From NCBI RefSeq assembly GCF_001865065.1, contig NZ_MJGN01000021.1, positions 1-51,872 of the forward strand: DNA of 51,872 bases. The letters run 5' to 3'. Under the pieces are notes generated by a model that saw only the letters and a list, made by a program, of their open reading frames with translations, was not told where the DNA came from and ran no database searches. Source of the DNA: Curtobacterium sp. MCBA15_008 (GTDB lineage Bacteria > Actinomycetota > Actinomycetes > Actinomycetales > Microbacteriaceae). The position numbers were made by a program, and so were the translations under genes. This document shows positions 32,411-40,078 of this stretch, piece after piece (the first letter of the stretch is position 1; every line of letters starts with the position of its first letter).

Positions 32411-33006
32411 TGGACAAGATCACCACCGTCACCGGCATCGCCGCCCCGCTGAAGCGGTCGAACGTCGACACCGACCAGATCATCCCCGCCGTCTACCTCA
32501 AGCGGGTCACGAAGACCGGCTTCGAGGACGCCCTGTTCTCCGGCTGGCGGCAGGACCCCGCGTTCGTGCTGAACCAGCCCGAGTACCAGGGCGCGAAGGT
32601 GCTCGTCGCCGGTCCCGACTTCGGTACCGGTTCGTCGCGCGAGCACGCGGTCTGGGCGCTCCGCGACTTCGGCTTCGCGGTCGTGATCTCGCCCCGCTTC
32701 GCCGACATCTTCAAGGGCAACGCCGGCAAGCAGGGCCTGGTCACCGCGATCGTGACCGAATCGGAAGTCGAGCGGCTCTGGGCCGAGATCGAGCGGAACC
32801 CGGGGGTGTCGGCGACCGTCGACCTCAAGGCGCAGCGCGTGTCCCTCGGCGCGGTGGACGTCCCCTTCGAGATCGACGCTTACACTCGTTGGCGGTTGAT
32901 GGAAGGGCTCGACGACATCGGGCTCACCCTCCGTGACGAGACCTCGATCACGGAGTTCGAATCCCGCCGCTCCAGATGGCGGCCGAAGACATTGCCGGTG
33001 AAGTAG
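32410..33006 (+). CDS. leuD: 3-isopropylmalate dehydratase small subunit
   Basis: 198 aa. The swivelling aconitase-like domain has [16 protein letters not shown] and [17 protein letters not shown]. Forms the heterodimer with LeuC. Its last base is the first base of the murA GTG, so leucine synthesis and cell-wall genes share a transcript here. Confidence 0.97.
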   Translation: MDKITTVTGIAAPLKRSNVDTDQIIPAVYLKRVTKTGFEDALFSGWRQDPAFVLNQPEYQGAKVLVAGPDFGTGSSREHAVWALRDFGFAVVISPRFADIFKGNAGKQGLVTAIVTESEVERLWAEIERNPGVSATVDLKAQRVSLGAVDVPFEIDAYTRWRLMEGLDDIGLTLRDETSITEFESRRSRWRPKTLPVK

Positions 33007-34373
33007 TGAACTCTCTCGTACAGGACGCAGCGGCCGCAGGGGCGCGCGTGGGCCTCAAGTCGGACGAGATCGTCATCCGCGGGGGCAAGCCGCTCGTGGG
33101 GCGCATCGAGGTCCGCGGGGCGAAGAACCTCGCGACCAAGGCCATGGTGGCGTCGCTGCTCGGTGACACCCCGTCGATCCTCAAGGACGTCCCGGACATC
33201 TCCGACGTCAAGGTGGTCCGCGGGCTGCTCGAGGTGCACGGCGTGCGCATCACCGATCCTGCACGAGGCGAGCTCATCCTCGACCCGTCGAACGTCGAGT
33301 CCGCGCACTTCGCCGAGATCGACGCCCACGCCGGCTCGAGCCGCATCCCGATCCTGTTCTGCGGCCCGCTGCTGCACAAGCTCGGCGAGGCGTTCATCCC
33401 CGACCTCGGCGGCTGCCGCATCGGCGACCGCCCGATCGACTTCCACCTCGACGCCCTCCGGGCCATGGGTGCCGTCGTCGACAAGCAGGTCAACGGCATC
33501 CACCTCACCGCACCGGACGGCCTCAAGGGCGCCTACATCGAGCTGCCCTACCCGAGCGTCGGCGCGACCGAGCAGGTCCTGCTGTCCGCGACCCTCGCCG
33601 AGGGCGTCACCGAGCTGCGGAACGCGGCCATCGAGCCCGAGATCATGGACCTCATCGCGATCCTGCAGAAGATGGGCGCGATCGTGTCCGTCGAGCCGAA
33701 CCGCGTCATCTTCATCGAGGGCGTCACGTCCCTCCGGGGCTACACGCACCGCGCGATCAACGACCGCAACGAGGCCGCCAGCTGGGCCTCTGCCGCACTC
33801 GCGACCAACGGCGACATCTTCGTCGAGGGCGCGAAGCAGCAGGAGCTCATGACGTTCCTCAACGTCTTCCGCAAGGTCGGCGGCGGGTTCGACATCCAGG
33901 AGGACGGCATCCGGTTCTACCGCGAACTGGAGACCCTCAAGCCCGTCGTCATCGAGACCGACGTGCACCCCGGCTTCATGACGGACTGGCAGCAGCCGCT
34001 CGTCGTCGCCCTCACCCAGGCGGAGGGCCAGAGCATCGTGCACGAGACCGTGTACGAGAACCGCTTCGGCTTCACCGACGCGCTCAACGAGATGGGTGCG
34101 GACATCGTCGTGCACAAGGAGGGGCTGCCCGGTCACGACCGTCGTGTCGCCCGCCGTCCGTTCGAGCAGGCCGCGGTCATCACGGGTCCGACGACGCTGC
34201 ACGCCGCGAACGTGCGCGTCCCCGACCTGCGGGGTGGCTTCAGCCACCTCATCGCGGCGCTCACCGCCGAGGGCGAGTCGCACATCACGAACGTCGGCAT
34301 CATCAGCCGCGGCTACGAGCACTTCATCCCGAAGCTGCGGAAGCTCGGGGCCGACTTCGACTTCGCAGGCTGA
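33006..34373 (+). CDS. murA: UDP-N-acetylglucosamine 1-carboxyvinyltransferase
   Basis: 455 aa. First committed step of peptidoglycan synthesis: transfers enolpyruvate from PEP to UDP-GlcNAc. The active-site lysine is in RGAKNLATKA. The loop cysteine that fosfomycin alkylates is present as Cys137 in LGGCRIGDRPID, unlike mycobacteria, which have Asp. The GTG overlapping the leuD stop has GGTGAAG upstream; an ATG at 32976 inside leuD is less likely. Confidence 0.97.
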   Translation: MNSLVQDAAAAGARVGLKSDEIVIRGGKPLVGRIEVRGAKNLATKAMVASLLGDTPSILKDVPDISDVKVVRGLLEVHGVRITDPARGELILDPSNVESAHFAEIDAHAGSSRIPILFCGPLLHKLGEAFIPDLGGCRIGDRPIDFHLDALRAMGAVVDKQVNGIHLTAPDGLKGAYIELPYPSVGATEQVLLSATLAEGVTELRNAAIEPEIMDLIAILQKMGAIVSVEPNRVIFIEGVTSLRGYTHRAINDRNEAASWASAALATNGDIFVEGAKQQELMTFLNVFRKVGGGFDIQEDGIRFYRELETLKPVVIETDVHPGFMTDWQQPLVVALTQAEGQSIVHETVYENRFGFTDALNEMGADIVVHKEGLPGHDRRVARRPFEQAAVITGPTTLHAANVRVPDLRGGFSHLIAALTAEGESHITNVGIISRGYEHFIPKLRKLGADFDFAG

Positions 34374-34378
34374 GCGCG

Positions 34379-35227
34379 GTGTCCGCTGCTTCGCCGGCTC
34401 CCGGCGACGACCCGTCGCGTGACGGCGGCCTGGAGGCGCGGCGCGCGTCCGCCTCGGACGTCGCGACCGGCGTGCCCGTGCGTGGGCGCCGGTGGCGACG
34501 CGGTGAGCTGAACACGGCCTTCCGCATCGTCGCGTCGGTGGTCATCCCCACCTTCCGGTTCTCGGCCCGCTACCACTGGCACGGCCCGAACCGCCTGCCG
34601 GCGGACGAGGCGTTCGTGCTCGCGCCGAACCACTTCACCAACATCGACCCCCTCGTGGTCGGCACCGCGGTGTACCTCAGCAAGCGGGCACCCCGGTTCC
34701 TCGCGAAGGCGTCGCTGTTCCGGGTGCCGGTCGTCGGCAAGCTCATGTCCGGCATGGGGCAGATCCCGGTCGAACGGTCGGGTCGGACCCGCCTGAGCGA
34801 CCCCCTCGGCGGCGGACGCTCGCTCGTCGAGCAGGGCGGCGCGATCATCGTCTACCCCGAGGGGACGCTCACGCGCGACCCCGACCTGTGGCCGATGCGC
34901 GGCAAGACCGGCGCGGTCCGGATCGCCCTCGAGAACGACGTGCCGCTCATCCCGATGGCCCACTGGGGCACGCAGAACATCATGGCGCGGTACGGCAAGC
35001 GGCTGCGGCTCTTCCCACCGTCCCGCGTCGACGTGATCGTCGGCGACCCCGTCGACCTCTCGGCGTACCGCGGCCGTCCGATCGACCAGCAGATGCTCGG
35101 CGAGGCGACCGAGCTCGTCATGCGCCACATCACCGCGCTGCTCGAGCAGTTGCGCGGCGAGCAAGCGCCCACGACCCGCTGGGACCCGGCGGCGAACAAC
35201 CAGAAGGAGACCGGCCGGTTTGAGTGA
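34379..35227 (+). CDS. plsC: 1-acyl-sn-glycerol-3-phosphate acyltransferase (PlsC-like)
   Basis: 282 aa. Acyltransferase motif I is NHFTNIDPL (HX4D), motif II-III are GQIPVERSGR and IVYPEGTLTRD. It makes phosphatidic acid from lysophosphatidic acid at the membrane. The N-terminal 40 residues are Arg-rich and poorly conserved, so the GTG at 34379, 5 bp after murA, may be too early. Placed next to gpsA, which supplies glycerol-3-phosphate for the same pathway. Confidence 0.93.
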   Translation: MSAASPAPGDDPSRDGGLEARRASASDVATGVPVRGRRWRRGELNTAFRIVASVVIPTFRFSARYHWHGPNRLPADEAFVLAPNHFTNIDPLVVGTAVYLSKRAPRFLAKASLFRVPVVGKLMSGMGQIPVERSGRTRLSDPLGGGRSLVEQGGAIIVYPEGTLTRDPDLWPMRGKTGAVRIALENDVPLIPMAHWGTQNIMARYGKRLRLFPPSRVDVIVGDPVDLSAYRGRPIDQQMLGEATELVMRHITALLEQLRGEQAPTTRWDPAANNQKETGRFE

Positions 35228-36332
35228 CCAGGGACCGGGCCTCCGCCCGCACGAAGCCCATCCGGACCCCGCCGTCGCGGCACCCGGGGCGTTCGACACG
35301 GCTGCGATCCGCGTCGTCATGCAGTCGACCGACAAGCCGCGCGTCGCCGTCATCGGTGCCGGCAGCTGGGGGACCACCTTCGCGAAGGTCCTCGCCGAGG
35401 GCGGTGCGACCACCGTCGTGTGGGCCCGGCGCCCCGAGGTGGCGCGCGAGATCACCGAGACCAAGCGCAACTCCGAGTACCTGCCGGGCATCAACCTGCC
35501 CCGGACGCTCACCGCCTCGACGTCGCTCGAACGGGTGCTCGACGGCGCCTCGCAGGTGTACGTGTCGGTGCCCTCGCAGACGCTGCGCTCGAACCTCGCC
35601 GCGATCCGTGAGCTGCTGCCGGCCGACGTGCCCGTGGTCAGCCTCATGAAGGGCGTCGAGAAGGGCACCGGTCTCCGCATGAGCGAGGTCCTGCTCGAGG
35701 GGCTCGGCATCGACCAGGACCGCATCGCCGTTGCGAGCGGCCCGAACCTCGCGCTCGAGATCGCCCGGCGGCAGCCGACCGCCGCCGTGGTGTCGTCGTC
35801 GTCCGCCGAGACCGCGACGGCCGTCGCCGCCGTCGCGACCAACCCGTACTTCCGGTCGTTCATCAACACCGACGTCATCGGCACCGAGTTCGGCGGCGTG
35901 CTGAAGAACCTCATCGCGGTCGCCATCGGCATCGTCGACGGCGTCGGGTACGGCGAGAACACGAAGGCGTCGATCATCACCCGCGGCCTCGCCGAGATGA
36001 CCGACTTCGCGGTGTCGCTAGGGGCTCAGCCGTCCACGCTGTCCGGACTCGCGGGCCTCGGCGACCTCATCGCCACGTGCCAGTCGCCGCTGTCGCGGAA
36101 CAACACCGCCGGGCGGCTGCTCGGGCAGGGGTACCGCTTCGACGAGGTCGTGCGGCAGATGAACCAGACCGCCGAGGGTCTCGCGTCGGTCGCCCCGATC
36201 CTCGAGCTGGCCGCGGCGAACGGCGTCGACATGCCCATCGTGGGCCAGGTCGCCGAGGTCCTCGCCGGTAGGCTCGATCCGCGCAACATCGCGCCGCACC
36301 TCACCGAGACCGACGAGCCCCAGGGCGAGTGA
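35220..36332 (+). CDS. gpsA: NAD(P)H-dependent glycerol-3-phosphate dehydrogenase
   Basis: 370 aa from TTG 35220, which has an AAGGAGA ribosome site 9 nt upstream and overlaps plsC by 8 bp. The usual family length (~335) corresponds to the in-frame ATG at 35319, which lacks a ribosome site. The Rossmann motif is VAVIGAGSWGTTFAKV, the catalytic-region segment GVLKNLIAVAIGI with the active lysine, and GLAGLGDLIATC. Reduces dihydroxyacetone phosphate for phospholipid head groups. Confidence 0.96.
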   Translation: MSDQGPGLRPHEAHPDPAVAAPGAFDTAAIRVVMQSTDKPRVAVIGAGSWGTTFAKVLAEGGATTVVWARRPEVAREITETKRNSEYLPGINLPRTLTASTSLERVLDGASQVYVSVPSQTLRSNLAAIRELLPADVPVVSLMKGVEKGTGLRMSEVLLEGLGIDQDRIAVASGPNLALEIARRQPTAAVVSSSSAETATAVAAVATNPYFRSFINTDVIGTEFGGVLKNLIAVAIGIVDGVGYGENTKASIITRGLAEMTDFAVSLGAQPSTLSGLAGLGDLIATCQSPLSRNNTAGRLLGQGYRFDEVVRQMNQTAEGLASVAPILELAAANGVDMPIVGQVAEVLAGRLDPRNIAPHLTETDEPQGE

Positions 36333-36370
36333 GCGGTCCGACCGTGCCGACGATCTCCGAGGGGACACCC

Positions 36371-37453
36371 ATGTCAACGACCACCGTCGCCGTGCTCTTC
36401 GGCGGACGCTCCAGCGAGCACGAGATCAGCTGCGTGACGGCCGGCGGGATCATGGACGTCGTCGACCGTGCCGAGTACGACCTCGTGCCCATCGGCATCA
36501 CCAAGGACGGCGCGTTCACGCTGCAGTCCGACGACCCGACGCAGTGGACCCTCCGCGACGGGGTCCTCCCGACCGTGCCGGACAACGGCACCCGTGTCGC
36601 GTTCCCGACCTCTCCGGCGAGCAACGAGCTCGTCGTGTCGTACCCGGACGGCACCGTCACGGGAATCGCCGTCGACGTGGTGTTCCCGATCCTGCACGGT
36701 CCGTTCGGCGAGGACGGCACGATCCAGGGCCTCCTCGAGATCGCCGGCCTGCCCTACGTCGGCGACGGGGTGCTCGCGAGCGCCCTCGCGATGGACAAGC
36801 ACGTCGCCAAGGCCGTGCTCGAGCACGCCGGACTCCGTGTCGCGCCGTGGACGACCGTCCTCCGCCGCGAGTGGGCGGCCGACCCGGTGGACGTCGCCGA
36901 GACGATCGCCGCGCACGGGTGGCCGCTCTTCGTGAAGCCCGCTCGCGCCGGCTCGAGCATGGGCGTGTCCCGGGTCGACGAGCCGTCGCAGCTCGGGGCC
37001 GCGATGGACCTGGCGTTCGAGCACGACTCGAAGGTGATCGTCGAGCCGCGGGTGATCGGCCGCGAGGTCGAGGTGGCCGTGCTCGAGGGCCGCGACGGTG
37101 TGCCGAGGACGAGCCTGCCCGGCGAGATCGTCGTCGCGGAGGACGGCTTCTACGACTTCGCGTCGAAGTACCTCGGCGGGGACGAGTCGCTGCTCTGCCC
37201 GGCACCCCTGACCGAGGCGGAGACGGACGAGATCCGCTCCATCGGTGCCCGCGCGTTCGAGGCGATCGGCGGCGCCGGGCTCGCCCGCGTCGACACCTTC
37301 CTGACCGACGACGGGTTCGTCGTGAACGAGGTCAACACCATGCCCGGGTTCACGCCGCTGTCGATGTACCCGCGCTGCTGGGCGGCGTCCGGGGTGTCCT
37401 ACGGCGAGCTCGTGACGGAGCTCATCGAGCTGGGGCGGGCCGCCGTCCGCTGA
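36371..37453 (+). CDS. ddl: D-alanine--D-alanine ligase
   Basis: 360 aa. ATP-grasp enzyme that makes the D-Ala-D-Ala end of the peptidoglycan stem peptide. The N-terminus is VAVLFGGRSSEHEISC. ATP-grasp segments are FVKPARAGSSMGVSRV and VNEVNTMPGFTPLSMYP, with Phe/Tyr in the position that marks ordinary D-Ala-D-Ala rather than D-Lac ligases being EDGFYDFASKY. The ATG has GAGGGG as ribosome site. A GTG at 36329 that overlaps the gpsA stop is the alternative start. Confidence 0.97.
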   Translation: MSTTTVAVLFGGRSSEHEISCVTAGGIMDVVDRAEYDLVPIGITKDGAFTLQSDDPTQWTLRDGVLPTVPDNGTRVAFPTSPASNELVVSYPDGTVTGIAVDVVFPILHGPFGEDGTIQGLLEIAGLPYVGDGVLASALAMDKHVAKAVLEHAGLRVAPWTTVLRREWAADPVDVAETIAAHGWPLFVKPARAGSSMGVSRVDEPSQLGAAMDLAFEHDSKVIVEPRVIGREVEVAVLEGRDGVPRTSLPGEIVVAEDGFYDFASKYLGGDESLLCPAPLTEAETDEIRSIGARAFEAIGGAGLARVDTFLTDDGFVVNEVNTMPGFTPLSMYPRCWAASGVSYGELVTELIELGRAAVR

Positions 37454-37520
37454 GGCCGTTCGGCTCGTCTGCCCGAGTTTGACGCCCGTCGGGCCGAGTC
37501 TCGCCGAGTTTTCGCGCTGA

Positions 37521-37558
37521 GCGACACTTCTCGCGCCGCGACACCCGAGAAGTGTCGC
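37521..37558. terminator. Hairpin between convergent ddl and DUF3515 genes
   Basis: A 13-bp perfect stem (GCGACACTTCTCG with its complement), loop of 12. It is followed by two copies of the 12-mer CCGAATCTCGGG (37564 and 37585). It lies between convergent genes and is a probable bidirectional terminator. Confidence 0.7.
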
Positions 37559-37600
37559 TGAGCCCGAATCTCGGGTGGCCGGAACCGAATCTCGGGCCAG

Positions 37601-38086
37601 TCAGCCCTGCACGTCCGACGGGTCGAGGCACTTGTGCCCGTCCTTCGGCAGGCTCGACACCGCGTCGGTGACGTCCTGGATCACCTGGCTCGTCGTCTTC
37701 GTCGAGTCGATGACGACCTGTGCTGCGGGGGACCGGCCGAACGTGGTGTACACGACCTGCTTGCCGCGGTCGTCCCGGATCCAGTCGACGCCGCTCAGCG
37801 AGAAGCACGGCAGGTCGGACACCGTGGGGACGGCCACGCCGCAGTGGTAGATCGCGACCTCCGGGTCGCCCCACGCGGCAGTCGACTGCGCGTTCGTGTT
37901 CCGCAGGTCGAACTTGGTGTCGACCGCGGCCGGCAACCGCACCTGGACGTCTGCGCACGCGGCAGCGTTCGCCGAGGGGGCCGGGGACATCGCGACGGCG
38001 TTCGTGCAGCCCGTGAGTCCCGCAGCGACGGCGAGCACGACGGCCGCGAACGCGATCTTGCGGGTGGGGCGGCGCACGGTGTCCAT
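37601..38086 (-). CDS. DUF3515 lipoprotein
   Basis: 161 aa. Lipoprotein signal ending in LTGC with Cys27 as lipid anchor. The mature part has the pattern of the actinobacterial DUF3515 family (AWGDPEVAIYHCGV, CFSLSGVDWIRDD, VVYTTFGRSPAAQVVID), with two further cysteines that may pair outside the cell. Function unknown; the family is usually found next to ddl and thiL as here. The start is probably leaderless: TAGCCT lies 8 nt upstream and no ribosome site is seen. Confidence 0.9.
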   Translation of the reverse strand: MDTVRRPTRKIAFAAVVLAVAAGLTGCTNAVAMSPAPSANAAACADVQVRLPAAVDTKFDLRNTNAQSTAAWGDPEVAIYHCGVAVPTVSDLPCFSLSGVDWIRDDRGKQVVYTTFGRSPAAQVVIDSTKTTSQVIQDVTDAVSSLPKDGHKCLDPSDVQG

Positions 38087-38094
38087 CGACGTCC

Positions 38095-38104
38095 AGGCTA
38101 CCGT
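38095..38104. promoter_or_regulatory. Back-to-back -10 elements of DUF3515 and thiL
   Basis: The ten bases AGGCTACCGT contain TACCGT on the plus strand (38099-38104) and TAGCCT on the minus strand (38100-38095), sharing the central TA. Start codons lie 6 nt (thiL, plus) and 8 nt (DUF3515, minus) away. Confidence 0.5.
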
Positions 38105-38110
38105 TCTCGT

Positions 38111-39103
38111 GTGGACGCGACGTACGACGACGCCTGGGCCGGACCGACCGTGGGGGAGCTCGGCGAACTCGTCGTCCTCGACCGCATCGTCCGGCGGTTG
38201 CCCGCTGGGACGCCGGTGCTCGGCCCCGGTGACGACTGCGCCGTGGTCGCCGCTCCCGACGGCCGCTTCGTGGTGACGACGGACATGATGGTGCACGGCC
38301 CGGACTTCCGGTGGGCGTGGTCCTCGCCGGAGGACGTCGGCTGGAAGGCCGCCGCGACGAACCTCTCCGACGTGGCCGCGATGGGCGCCGTCCCGAGCGG
38401 CCTCGTGATCGCGCTGGCCGCGCCGCGGGACACCCCGGTCGCCGTCCTCGAGTCCTTCGCCGACGGCGTCCGGCTCGCCGTCGCGGCCCTCGCACCCGGG
38501 TGCGGGGTCGTCGGCGGCGACCTGTCGACGTCGGCCACGTTCACGGTGTCGGTGACGGCCTTCGGCGACCTCGGGGGGCGGCCGCCGGTGCTCCGGTCGG
38601 GAGCCCGCGTCGGGGACGTCCTCGCGGTGTCGGGCGAGCTCGGTCCGGCTGCGCGGGGGTTGTCCCGGCTCTTCCGCGAGGGCGTGGACGACCACGGCGA
38701 ACCCTCGCGCGCTGCGGTGCTCGCGAGCGGTGCCGATGCCGACCCGGACGTGCAGCGGCAGCGTCGACCGGTCCCACCGATCGCGGACGGGCCGCTCGCC
38801 GCCCGGGTCGGGGCGACGGCGATGCTCGACCTGTCCGACGGGCTGGCGATCGATGCCGGACGGCTCGCCCGTGCCAGCCGGGTGACGCTCGCGCTCGAAG
38901 GTGCCCTCGATGACATCGCGCTGCACGGGGGCGAGGACCACGGCCTCCTCGCGACCTTCCCGGCGGACGCCGTGCTGCCGGGGGGCTTCCGGCGCATCGG
39001 TGTCGTGCACGAGCGCGCCGATGCCGATCTCGTGCGCGACGGCGCACCGGTGCCGACCACCGGGTGGGACCCCTACGCCGACTGGGACGGCGCTGCCGGC
39101 TGA
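38111..39103 (+). CDS. thiL: Thiamine-monophosphate kinase
   Basis: 330 aa. Phosphorylates thiamine monophosphate to the active diphosphate coenzyme. It has GPGDDCAVV, TTDMMVHGPDFR, AAATNLSDVAAMGA, GVVGGDLSTSATF, LDLSDGLAIDAGRLA and HGGEDHGLLATF, the full set for the AIRS/ThiL fold. The GTG is 6 nt after TACCGT, so the mRNA is probably leaderless; the frame open further upstream overlaps the DUF3515 gene and is a shadow. Confidence 0.96.
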   Translation: MDATYDDAWAGPTVGELGELVVLDRIVRRLPAGTPVLGPGDDCAVVAAPDGRFVVTTDMMVHGPDFRWAWSSPEDVGWKAAATNLSDVAAMGAVPSGLVIALAAPRDTPVAVLESFADGVRLAVAALAPGCGVVGGDLSTSATFTVSVTAFGDLGGRPPVLRSGARVGDVLAVSGELGPAARGLSRLFREGVDDHGEPSRAAVLASGADADPDVQRQRRPVPPIADGPLAARVGATAMLDLSDGLAIDAGRLARASRVTLALEGALDDIALHGGEDHGLLATFPADAVLPGGFRRIGVVHERADADLVRDGAPVPTTGWDPYADWDGAAG

Positions 39104-39417
39104 CGCCGCGCGTGGGCGTCGTGCGCGGATACCGTCCGCGCGTCGTGCGTCCGTGACCGTGACCGTGACCGTTGCGTGCGTGACCGTTGCGTGCGCATCG
39201 CGCGACGTCGCACGCGTCGTTCGACAGGTGCTTCGTCGGAACATGCACACGCACGGGATGCGTGCGCATCGTGCGACGTCCCACGCGTTGTTCGACCGGT
39301 GCTTCGTCGGAACATGCGTGTACATGTTTCGACACCACGACACCACGACACCACGACACGACGCGCCGACGCGACGACACGTGACGCCGCGGGCACCGCG
39401 CTGCGGACGGACGCGGG
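39104..39417. repeat. Repeat-rich noncoding gap between thiL and rsmD
   Basis: No credible gene. It holds three GTGACC units (39153-39170), two copies of a 15-mer starting TGACCGTTGCG (39166 and 39181), two copies of a ~71-bp unit (39188-39258 and from 39259, about 85-90% alike by eye), and three GACACCAC units (39331-39354). Each 71-bp unit can fold into an imperfect stem around the loop GGTGCTTC. Confidence 0.75.
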
Positions 39418-39981
39418 TCAGACCGCGGGGACGACAGCCTCCCACGCCACCGTCTCGCCGTAGCTCCGCTTGCTGAACGGCTCGAGCCCCGCCGGCCACG
39501 CCGGCTCGGGGGAGCGCTTGCTCCGCTCGACGATCACCACGGCGTGCTGCGTCAGCTTCGGCGCCAGCGCCTCGAGCACCTCGGCGAGCTCGTGTTCGGT
39601 GACGTCGTACGGCGGGTCGATGAACACGAGGTCGAAGGTCCGCACGGTGCTCCGCAGGTACCCGAGCACCGGCTGCGGCTGCACGTCGATCCGCACACCG
39701 GGCACGCGCTGCTGCACGGCCTTCGCGTTCGCTCGGCACGCCTGCGCCGCGGCCGAGGCCCGGTCGACGAGCACGACCTCGACCGCCCCGCGCGACGCCG
39801 CCTCGAGCCCGAGGGCCCCCGTGCCCGCGTACAGGTCCGCCACGGACGTGTCGTCGACGAGCCCGCGCGCCTCGAGCGACGAGAACAGCGCCTCGCGCAC
39901 GCGGTCGCTCGTCGGCCGCGTGCCCGACTTTGGCACGCGGAGCGTCGTGGAGCCGGCTGCACCGGCGATGATGCGGGTCAT
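39418..39981 (-). CDS. rsmD: 16S rRNA (guanine(966)-N(2))-methyltransferase RsmD
   Basis: 187 aa. It begins MTRIIAG, the usual RsmD start, then RVPKSGTRPTSDRVREALFSSL, the SAM site DLYAGTGALGLEAASRGA and the catalytic FIDPPYD. Methylates G966 of 16S rRNA in the 30S subunit. TACGGT stands exactly 6 nt before the ATG and no ribosome site is seen, so it is probably leaderless. It is divergent from recG. Confidence 0.95.
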   Translation of the reverse strand: MTRIIAGAAGSTTLRVPKSGTRPTSDRVREALFSSLEARGLVDDTSVADLYAGTGALGLEAASRGAVEVVLVDRASAAAQACRANAKAVQQRVPGVRIDVQPQPVLGYLRSTVRTFDLVFIDPPYDVTEHELAEVLEALAPKLTQHAVVIVERSKRSPEPAWPAGLEPFSKRSYGETVAWEAVVPAV

Positions 39982-40078
39982 GCAGCCACCGTAGCGGGCC
40001 GCAGGCCGCCTCCAGGAGTTGTCCACAGCCCGACCTGGAGGCGCGTGGTGCGTCGGTCCCGCCGGGTACCGTTGGCGT

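Noticed and set aside
39188..39320. CRISPR-like array
   Set aside because: Only two 71-bp units directly abutting, no spacers and no cas genes.
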